Assembly (NCBI RefSeq): GCF_002930615.1
Contig: NZ_PSNX01000009.1
Coordinates: 95,730-159,729 of the forward strand
DNA length: 64,000 nt
Reading direction: 5' to 3'
Origin: Caldimonas caldifontis
Lineage (GTDB): Bacteria > Pseudomonadota > Gammaproteobacteria > Burkholderiales > Burkholderiaceae_C
Of the stretch, positions 57,556 to 64,000 are shown piece by piece (within the stretch, counting starts at the first letter, position 1; the number at the start of each line of letters is the position of its first letter). The position numbers were made by a program, and so were the translations under genes. Below the pieces are notes generated by a model that saw only the letters and a list, made by a program, of their open reading frames with translations, ran no database searches and was not told where the DNA came from.

Positions 57556-60500
57556 ATGCAGACCGAACAAGTTCAAGACACAGGTGCGCCACTGCGCTCC
57601 GATCAAAGCCATCCCGTGCCCTCGCCAAGCTTGCGGACCACGGCCTTCCGCGTTGCCAACATGGACTGTCGCAACGAGGAAGCAGCGATCCGGGCCCGGT
57701 TGTCCCAGCTTCCCCAGGTCGGGTCACTCTCGTTCGACCTGCCTGCCCGCAGGCTCGTTGTCGAGCATGAGCTGCCCGATCCCCGGCCCCTGCTTCAGGC
57801 CTTGACCGAGATCGGCATGTCCACTTCGTTGGAAGCCGAAGGCACGGTCGCCGGGGGCGACGCATGCGGCTCCGCTTGTTCTGCGGCCTGCGGCGGCAGC
57901 GTCGTGAGCTTGCCTTCGACGCATGTCTTCACGGTGCCGGACATGGACTGCCGCAACGAGGAAGCGGCGATCCGAGCCCGGCTGGAGCCACTGGACGGGG
58001 TCAACTTGCTGGAGTTCGACCTGCGAGCGCACCGGCTGTCGGTGGTGCACACCTTGCCCTCCGCCGAGCCGATCCTGCAGCAGTTACGGGCGCTAGGCAT
58101 GTGCGCGCACCTGGGCAACACCACGGAGGTGGCACCACCCTCGAGCCCCGACGCGGACGCCGCTTGCGGCCCCTGCGGCAAGCCCGAACCGTCGCTGGTG
58201 TCGGTGCCTGCGGCAAGCGGCAACACCACGCAGTTCCTGATCACAAACATGGACTGCCCGACCGAGGAGGCGCTGATCCGCAAGCACCTGGGCAAGCTCG
58301 ACGCGATCGACCGGCTCGACTTCGACCTGATGAACCGCCGGCTGGCCGTGCAGCACCGCCTGGGCGATCCCGCACCCGTGCTCGATGCGCTGCGCGAGAT
58401 CGGCATGCAGGCCACCGTCGAACGCGAGGCCGGGGCCAGCCCGCAGGGACAGGCCACCTATCTGATCGAGAAGATGGACTGCCCTACCGAGGAGGCGCTG
58501 CTGCGCAAGGCCCTCGAAGGCCTGCCTGGCGTGGCAGCGCTGCAGTTCGACCTGATGAGCCGCACGCTGACCGTCAGCCACTCGCTCGACGACGCGTCGC
58601 CCATCACGGCGGCCATCGAGCGCCTGGGCATGGCGCCGGTCCTGCGCGACAGCAGCCGGCCCGCGCCGGCGGTGACAAGCGAGTTCGGCAGCGGCATCTC
58701 GAAGAGCCAATGGCTGCGCATGGCCGCCGCCGGCGTGCTGGCGATCGGTGCCGAAGTAATGGCGTTCTCCGGCATGGGTGAATCGTCGCTGCCGGTGGTG
58801 GGCGCGTCGCTCGCGGCCATCGCCCTGGGCGGGATCGAGACGCTGAAGAAGGGCTGGATCGCGCTGCGCACCCGGTCGCTCAACATGAACCTGCTGATGA
58901 CGGTGGCCGTCATCGGCGCCGCGCTGATAGGCCAATGGCCGGAAGCCGCGGTCGTGATCTGGCTGTTTGGCATCGCCGAGATGATCGAGGCGCTGAGCCT
59001 GGACCGCGCCCGCAACGCGATCCGCAAGCTGATGGACCTGGCTCCCGAAACGGCGCTCGTGAAGCAGCCCGACGGCCGCTGGGAAGAGGTCAAGGCCGAG
59101 ACCGTGCCGCTCAGCGCACTGGTCCGCGTGCGCCCCGGCGAGCGCATCGCGCTCGACGGCGTGGTCGTCTCGGGCGCCTCGGCGGTCAACCAGGCGCCCA
59201 TCACCGGCGAGAGCATGCCGGTGGAGAAGAACCCCGGCGACACCGTCTTTGCCGGCACGATCAACGAGCGCGGCACGCTCGAGTTCGAAGTGCGCTCGCG
59301 CAAGGGCGAAACCACGCTCGACCGCATCGCCCGCTCGGTGCAAGACGCGCAGGGCCAGCGCGCGCCGACACAGCGCTTCGTCGACCGCTTCGCGAGCGTC
59401 TACACACCGGTGGTCTTTGCGCTCGCGATCGCCATCGCCGTGATCCCGCCGCTGTTTTTCGGCGGCGGCTGGTTCGACTGGGTCTACAAGGCGCTGGTGA
59501 TGCTGGTGATCGCGTGCCCCTGCGCGCTGGTCATCTCGACGCCGGTCACCGTGGTCAGTGGCCTGGCGGCGGCGGCAAGGCGCGGCATCCTCGTCAAGGG
59601 CGGCCTGTACCTGGAACAGGGTCGCATGCTGCGCTCCGTGGCGCTGGACAAGACCGGCACCTTGACGCACGGCCGGCCGTCACTGACCGAGACGGTGCCG
59701 GTGGCCTCGATGCCGCGCGAAGAAGTGTTGCGCGTCGCGGCGAGCCTCGACGCCTTGTCCGAGCACCCGGTTGCCACCGCGATCGTCAATGGGTATGGGG
59801 ACCGGCCGCACGCCACCGTGCAGCGCTTCGAGGCCTTGGCCGGTCGCGGCGTCAAAGGAGACATCGACGGCCAGACCTACTACATCGGCAACCAGCGGCT
59901 GGCCACCGAGCTGGGAGTCGCGACCGAGCCGGTGCGCACGCTGCTGGAGCAGTTCGAAGCCCAGGCCAAGACCGCCGTGGTCCTTGCCACGGCCCAGCAA
60001 GCGCTGGCCGTACTGGCGGTGGCTGACACCGTGCGCAACAGCAGCAAGCAGGCGGTCGCCGAGTTGAAGCGGCTCGGCGTGGAGCCGGTGATGCTCACCG
60101 GCGACAACAGCAAGACGGCCCAGGCCGTGGCGGCGCAGGTCGGCATCACCGATGCACGCGGCGAGCTGCTGCCGCACGACAAGCTGGAGGCCATCGAGAA
60201 GCTGGCGGCCCAGGGCCCCGTGGGCATGGTCGGCGACGGCGTCAACGACGCGCCTGCGCTGGCGAAGTCGAGCATCGGGTTCGCCATGGGCGCCGCCGGC
60301 ACCGACACCGCGATCGAGACCGCGGACGTGGCGCTGATGCAGGACGACCTGCGCAAGCTGCCCGAGTTCATCGCGCTGTCCCGCAGGGTCGGCGGCATCC
60401 TGAAGGCCAACATCACGTTCGCGATCGGCACCAAGGCGGTCTTCATGGTGCTCGCCTTCACCGGCCATGCCAGCCTGTGGCTGGCAATACTCGCGGACAT

Positions 60501-60582
60501 GGGCGCGAGTCTGCTCGTCGTCTTCAACGGACTGCGCCTGTTGGGCCGTTCGGCACCCACCGATGGCCGTGCTGCCGGCTGA
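57556..60582 (+). CDS. pbrA: Heavy-metal P1B-type ATPase (Pb/Zn/Cd, PbrA-like)
   Basis: 1008 residues. Four N-terminal metal-binding domains with Cys at 38, 132, 234 and 309, in the motif MDC(R/P)(N/T)EEA rather than the usual GMxCxxC; two linkers are Cys-rich (GDACGSACSAACGG near 101-114; DAACGPCG near 201-208). The ATPase core has TGES (550-553), the metal site CPC (654-656) in IACPCALVIS, DKTGT (698-702), SEHP near 735-738 and GDGVNDAPAL. The CPC plus MDC-type domains suggest Zn/Cd/Pb rather than Cu. It exports divalent metal to the periplasm. Confidence 0.94.
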   Translation: MQTEQVQDTGAPLRSDQSHPVPSPSLRTTAFRVANMDCRNEEAAIRARLSQLPQVGSLSFDLPARRLVVEHELPDPRPLLQALTEIGMSTSLEAEGTVAGGDACGSACSAACGGSVVSLPSTHVFTVPDMDCRNEEAAIRARLEPLDGVNLLEFDLRAHRLSVVHTLPSAEPILQQLRALGMCAHLGNTTEVAPPSSPDADAACGPCGKPEPSLVSVPAASGNTTQFLITNMDCPTEEALIRKHLGKLDAIDRLDFDLMNRRLAVQHRLGDPAPVLDALREIGMQATVEREAGASPQGQATYLIEKMDCPTEEALLRKALEGLPGVAALQFDLMSRTLTVSHSLDDASPITAAIERLGMAPVLRDSSRPAPAVTSEFGSGISKSQWLRMAAAGVLAIGAEVMAFSGMGESSLPVVGASLAAIALGGIETLKKGWIALRTRSLNMNLLMTVAVIGAALIGQWPEAAVVIWLFGIAEMIEALSLDRARNAIRKLMDLAPETALVKQPDGRWEEVKAETVPLSALVRVRPGERIALDGVVVSGASAVNQAPITGESMPVEKNPGDTVFAGTINERGTLEFEVRSRKGETTLDRIARSVQDAQGQRAPTQRFVDRFASVYTPVVFALAIAIAVIPPLFFGGGWFDWVYKALVMLVIACPCALVISTPVTVVSGLAAAARRGILVKGGLYLEQGRMLRSVALDKTGTLTHGRPSLTETVPVASMPREEVLRVAASLDALSEHPVATAIVNGYGDRPHATVQRFEALAGRGVKGDIDGQTYYIGNQRLATELGVATEPVRTLLEQFEAQAKTAVVLATAQQALAVLAVADTVRNSSKQAVAELKRLGVEPVMLTGDNSKTAQAVAAQVGITDARGELLPHDKLEAIEKLAAQGPVGMVGDGVNDAPALAKSSIGFAMGAAGTDTAIETADVALMQDDLRKLPEFIALSRRVGGILKANITFAIGTKAVFMVLAFTGHASLWLAILADMGASLLVVFNGLRLLGRSAPTDGRAAG

Positions 60583-61066
60583 GCGCGGCGTGCGCCTGGG
60601 CTTCGCGCTGGCAGGCCTGGTGCTGGCCGCCGACGTGGCGACGAAGGCCGCGATCGTCGCGTGGGTCGAGTACGGCGCGGTCCACGAGTGGCTGCCGATT
60701 CTCAACATCGTGCACGTGCTCAACCGCGGCGCGGCCTTCAGCTTCCTGCACGATGCGGGCGGCTGGCAGCGCTACTTCTTCATCGTGATCGCAATAGCGG
60801 CGTCGGTCTTCCTGATCTGGATGATCCGGCGGCCCGGTACGTCGATCATGGAGCGCACGAGCTTCGGACTGATCCTCGGGGGCGCCTTGGCGAACATGGT
60901 CGACCGGCTCGTGCGCGGCGCCGTGGTGGACTGGATCGACTTCCATTGGGGCCCGCACCATTGGCCGGCGTTCAACATGGCGGACGTCAGCATCAGCATC
61001 GGCGCGGTGCTGCTCGTGGTCCACGAGGTATTCGGCAGGAAGCGGCTGCGCGAAGCGAATGGATGA
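60563..61066 (+). CDS. lspA: Signal peptidase II, island copy
   Basis: 167 residues from ATG 60563, overlapping the ATPase gene by 20 bp. The two catalytic Asp residues are in NMVDRLVRGAVVDWIDFH and FNMADVSISIG, and four membrane segments are present. This corresponds to pbrC-type genes of lead operons, where a signal peptidase is encoded with the ATPase. Cleavage of lipoproteins is the family activity. How it helps in metal resistance is debated. Confidence 0.9.
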   Translation: MAVLPAERGVRLGFALAGLVLAADVATKAAIVAWVEYGAVHEWLPILNIVHVLNRGAAFSFLHDAGGWQRYFFIVIAIAASVFLIWMIRRPGTSIMERTSFGLILGGALANMVDRLVRGAVVDWIDFHWGPHHWPAFNMADVSISIGAVLLVVHEVFGRKRLREANG

Positions 61067-61841
61067 ACTCGGCGCATCCGGCCGGCCGTTGTTGGTCATG
61101 GGCCGAGGTTGGGCCGTCTACGCCGGTCCAGTGGAGCCCGGCCGGCTGCACCGGCACCAGGCGACGCAGCTGGCATGGTGTTCGCACGGCACCTTGCAAC
61201 TGGAAGGCGCGTGGGGCGTGATGGACACTCCGGGGCACTTTCTGCCCGCCCCCGTACCGCATCGGCTCGTGGCCGCCCAGCCCTTGCGCATGGTGTTCCT
61301 CGATCCGACCGTGCTGGGGCACGAGCCTGCGCGGAACCTCCCCGCGGGCGCGGCGGCGCTGACCGCCCTGCAGGTCGACGTTCTGGAAGACGAGCTTGAC
61401 CGCTGGTTGCGAGGCGAGGACTTGGCCGGCGTGCACCACCCGCCGGACTCTCGCACCGACAACGATCCGCGCTGGGAGGCCGTCCTCGCTTGGCTCGAGC
61501 AGGCGCTCGAAACGTCGGTGCGCGTCGAGGACGCAGCCGAAGCGGTGGGCCTGTCGTCCTCGCGCTTCATGCACTGGTTCGCCGAAGCCTCCGGCCTCAC
61601 GTTTCGCGCCTACATACGTTGGCTGCGCCTGCAACGTGCCGTGCGCACCCTCTCCGATGGGTCAACACTCACCGAAGCAGCGCACTTGGCCGGCTTCGCC
61701 GACAGCGCCCATCTGACACGCACCTTCGTCGCCACGTTTGGCGTGCGCCCGGCGCCATTGCGCGGGGCACGCATCGTTTGCGCGGACCACGTCACGCCGC
61801 CGCTCACGCCGCACGGGCTGGCACTTGTCGAAACGTCCTGA
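61059..61841 (+). CDS. AraC-family transcriptional regulator
   Basis: 260 residues from ATG 61059, overlapping lspA by 8 bp. The N-terminal ~130 residues form a small cupin-like sensor (HRHQATQLAWC). The C-terminal double helix-turn-helix is VRVEDAAEAVGLSSSRFMHWFAEASG and LTEAAHLAGFADSAHLTRTF. It is unusual inside a pbr-like operon, where MerR regulators are expected; a role in regulating the operon is inferred. Confidence 0.9.
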   Translation: MDELGASGRPLLVMGRGWAVYAGPVEPGRLHRHQATQLAWCSHGTLQLEGAWGVMDTPGHFLPAPVPHRLVAAQPLRMVFLDPTVLGHEPARNLPAGAAALTALQVDVLEDELDRWLRGEDLAGVHHPPDSRTDNDPRWEAVLAWLEQALETSVRVEDAAEAVGLSSSRFMHWFAEASGLTFRAYIRWLRLQRAVRTLSDGSTLTEAAHLAGFADSAHLTRTFVATFGVRPAPLRGARIVCADHVTPPLTPHGLALVETS

Positions 61842-61859
61842 GCATCGCTCGAACTGAAC

Positions 61860-62708
61860 ATGGACTTGATGCTGCTGGCCAAGGCGATCGCGCTGGGCAT
61901 CGTGGAAGGTCTGACCGAGTTCCTTCCTATCTCTTCGACCGGTCATCTGATCCTCGCGTCGTCGTTGCTGCGCTTTGATCACCATGCCGCGCAGGTGCTC
62001 GAGATCACGATCCAGGCCGGCGCGATGCTCGCCGTGGTCTGGCACTACCGGGCGCCGTTGGCGGCCACCGCTTTCGGCCTGACTTCCGATCCTGCGCGTC
62101 GGCGGTTGGCGCTGAATCTGTTGGTCGCCTTCGTTCCGGCGGCCGTCCTGGGCCTGCTGTTCGGTTCGTTCATCAAGGGCCACCTGTTCAACCCGACCAC
62201 GGTCGCCATCGCGTTTGTGCTTGGCGGAGTGGTCATCCTGCTGGTGGAGCGTTCGCAGCGAAGGCGTCCTCGCGGCACCTCGCGACGCGCGGACATCGGC
62301 ACCGTGGACGATCTAACTCCGAGAGACGCATTGCGCATCGGTCTCGTGCAATGCGCGGCACTGATCCCGGGCACCAGCCGATCCGGGGCGACGATCATCG
62401 GTTCGATGCTGCTCGGGCTGCCGAGACAGGTGGCCACCGAGTTCAGCTTCTACCTCGGCATCCCTACCCTCTTCGCGGCGGCTGCCTACTCGACGTGGCA
62501 GCACCGCCACGCGCTGCGCCTCGACGACGTCCCGCTGTTCGCCACGGGGACCATGGTGGCATTCGTCAGTGCGCTCACGTGCATCCGCTGGCTCATCCGT
62601 TATGTCTCAACGCACGACTTCAGCCCGTTCGGCTGGTACAGGATCGCCTTCGGTGCACTGATCTTGTTGAGCTCGGCCGCGGGCTGGATGTCTTGGCCGG
62701 GGTCGTGA
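61860..62708 (+). CDS. uppP: Undecaprenyl-diphosphatase UppP (BacA)
   Basis: 282 residues from ATG 61860. UppP motifs: VEGLTEFLPISSTGHLIL and PGTSRSGATI, with about eight membrane segments. It releases phosphate from undecaprenyl diphosphate at the periplasmic face. In lead resistance operons a phosphatase (PbrB) works with the exporter by providing phosphate to precipitate exported Pb(II); this gene is probably the functional counterpart, though of the BacA and not the PAP2 family. Confidence 0.93.
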   Translation: MDLMLLAKAIALGIVEGLTEFLPISSTGHLILASSLLRFDHHAAQVLEITIQAGAMLAVVWHYRAPLAATAFGLTSDPARRRLALNLLVAFVPAAVLGLLFGSFIKGHLFNPTTVAIAFVLGGVVILLVERSQRRRPRGTSRRADIGTVDDLTPRDALRIGLVQCAALIPGTSRSGATIIGSMLLGLPRQVATEFSFYLGIPTLFAAAAYSTWQHRHALRLDDVPLFATGTMVAFVSALTCIRWLIRYVSTHDFSPFGWYRIAFGALILLSSAAGWMSWPGS

Positions 62709-62742
62709 TTAACTCTTTCACCGCACAGGGGGCCGAACGTCA

Positions 62743-63242
62743 GTGACTCGCACGCTTGCAATTGCACTTGGCTTTTGGGCGCTGATGGCTTCCTCCGGCG
62801 CCGAGGCGCAGGCAGTCGGAAGCAGCGCGCCTGCATTCGAGCTTCCCACCGCCGACAAGCCGGTTCGTCTGGCCGATCTGAAGGGTCAAGTCGTGTACGT
62901 CGACTTCTGGGCCTCGTGGTGCGTTCCGTGCAAATTGTCGTTTCCGTTCATGAACGACATGCACGCCAAGTACGGGCCGCTGGGCTTGACGATCGTCGCC
63001 ATCTCGGTCGACCGCAAACGCGAGGATGCAGACAGGTTCCTACGCGCAACGCCCGCCAGGTTCGTCATCGCATACGACGCGGAAATGAAGGTCGGGACCT
63101 GTACCAGCCGAAGGGCATGCCCACCTCCTACCTGATCGGCACGGACGGCAAGGTGCGCGCCGTTCACGTCGGCTTCCGCTTGGACGATCGAGAGAAGATC
63201 GAGAAGGAGATTCGGGCGGCTCTCGGTGTCGCTCGCAAGTAA
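62743..63242 (+). pseudogene. TlpA/thioredoxin-like protein with a frameshift
   Basis: From GTG 62743, a signal peptide (MTRTLAIALGFWALMASSGAEAQ), then the CxxC motif WASWCVPCK and ~115 codons before the first stop at 63133-63135. The expected continuation, YQPKGMPTSYLIGTDGKVRAVHVG, lies in another frame and ends at 63242. One G missing from the run GGG at 63094-63096 (GTC GGG-ACC) would restore the frame. It is either inactivated or a sequencing error. Intact, it would be a periplasmic thiol-disulfide reductase. Confidence 0.85.
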
Positions 63243-63344
63243 GTGGAAGCGGCGACGACCTTGCACGGCGCTGCCGAGGCCGTCAACTGTCGGCGGCAAC
63301 CGTGCCTGCCGGAACTCCGTTGACAGGGGGACCCATACCCGCTT

Positions 63345-63920
63345 TCAGGTGCGCCGCTTTGCCAGGCGCATCAGATGCTCGGCCACCTCCAACGACTTGG
63401 GGTTCGAGCCCGCCATCGAGCCCGAGGTGAGCCAGCGGCCGTCGACGCCTATCGACGGCGTTCCCTGGAAGCGGTAACCGTTGGCCAGGGTGGTGGCCTG
63501 CGTCACCTTGGAAGCAACCGAGAAAGAGTTCACCGTGCTGACCAGACGGCCGGCATCGACGCCGTTCCTGGTTGCAAAATCCGCAACGTGCTCGACCGTG
63601 TCGATGCGCCTGCGCTCCTCGTGCAGGGTGGTGAACACTTTGCGATGCAGTTGCTCCACGAGCCCCAAAGATTCGATCGCGAAGTACAGCCTCTGGTGCA
63701 ACACCATGGGGCCTGCTCGAAAGGCGACGGGAATGCGCCGGAATCGCACGTCGCTGGGCAGCTTCTTCTGCCAGGCGTCGATCGTCGGCTCGAAGGCATG
63801 ACAGTGTTCGCAGCCGTACGCGAAGAACTCCAGAACCTCGACCTGGTTGGGGTCCAGTGTGGGCTGGCGGGGCGACACGGCCACGTAGTGCTTGCCTTCC
63901 ACAGGCCACGGTTCGGCTAG
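63345..63920 (-). pseudogene. dsbA: dsbA, 5'-truncated beside an IS end
   Basis: The frame reads AEPWPVEGKHYVAVSPRQP from about 63917, the mature N-terminus of DsbA, but the signal peptide is missing and the frame is closed by TAA at 63927-63929. The active site is YGCEHCHAFEP and the cis-Pro loop GTPSIGVDG. A GTG at 63902 could start a cytosolic 185-residue protein, which could not function in the periplasm. The adjacent IS end at about 63919 explains the loss. Confidence 0.8.
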
Positions 63921-64000
63921 GGCCTGTTAACACATCCGCAGTCCATCAGCGACGAGAACGAAGGTGATGAAGCCGAGGAACATGATGTCGAGCTTTTCGA
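63919..64000 (-). mobile_element. End of an IS5-like insertion sequence
   Basis: The window ends inside it. GGCCTGTTAACA near 63921 is the likely terminal sequence. The rest lies outside the window. Confidence 0.55.
63927..64000 (-). CDS. C-terminal fragment of an IS5-type transposase
   Basis: Twenty-four codons ending in TAA (63927-63929): EKLDIMFLGFITFVLVADGLRMC, the usual C-terminus of IS5-family transposases. The 5' part lies beyond the window. Confidence 0.65.
   Translation of the reverse strand, partial: EKLDIMFLGFITFVLVADGLRMC

Overview
The window reads as a high-GC betaproteobacterial chromosome, probably of the order Burkholderiales. The support is gene content (bamC next to dapA, a CIO-type cytochrome bd oxidase, a dut-dfp pair, a parE-GNAT-parC cluster), strong G/C preference at third codon positions, and a tRNA-Gly(CCC) almost identical to the enterobacterial one. 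I cannot name a species from sequence alone.

Bases 1 to about 42,950 look like core chromosome. From the left: the end of a DUF58 gene, a TgpA-type transglutaminase and a lytic transglycosylase (1-3993). A five-gene minus-strand operon follows (13459 to 4292) built from circularly permuted ATP-grasp proteins, alpha-E proteins and transglutaminases; it looks like an uncharacterised peptide-ligation system. Next come comEC, a RidA-like protein, dsbB, a zinc peptidase, the topoisomerase IV genes, a beta-barrel protein, an MFS transporter, an SDR-methyltransferase pair, dapA and bamC. After these are a small Ala-rich lipoprotein, a JmjC ribosomal oxygenase opposite an FKBP isomerase, dut and dfp, a GbsR/MarR regulator with cydAB/cioAB, alaS, a gabD-like dehydrogenase, a phospholipase D lipoprotein and tRNA-Gly(CCC).

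Bases from about 43,000 to the right end are accessory DNA. First is a six-gene minus-strand operon (46746 to 43172) with 4-nt overlaps or very short gaps: a ParM/PRTRC-D actin, a small StbB-like protein, a CFI-box protein, a membrane-anchored Cas4-like nuclease, an XRE antitoxin and an AbiEii-type toxin. A tyrosine recombinase, a large ParB and an HTH protein follow, so this is probably the maintenance module of an integrative element or plasmid. It is followed by an IS3-family element (52238-55379, 4-bp target duplication) that is itself split by an IS30-family element (52709-54399).

The last block (55828-64000) is a heavy-metal resistance cluster, most like lead/zinc/cadmium (pbr) systems: a sterol-desaturase-type hydroxylase, a CDF-type exporter, a P1B ATPase with four MDC-type metal-binding domains, a second lspA, an AraC regulator and an undecaprenyl-diphosphatase. 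Two promoters with 19-bp spacers and dyads typical of MerR-family control drive the exporter and the ATPase, but no MerR gene is in the window. Efflux plus release of phosphate from the lipid carrier would fit export followed by metal-phosphate sequestration. The block ends with a frameshifted TlpA-like gene and a dsbA gene whose signal peptide has been cut off next to the end of another insertion sequence.
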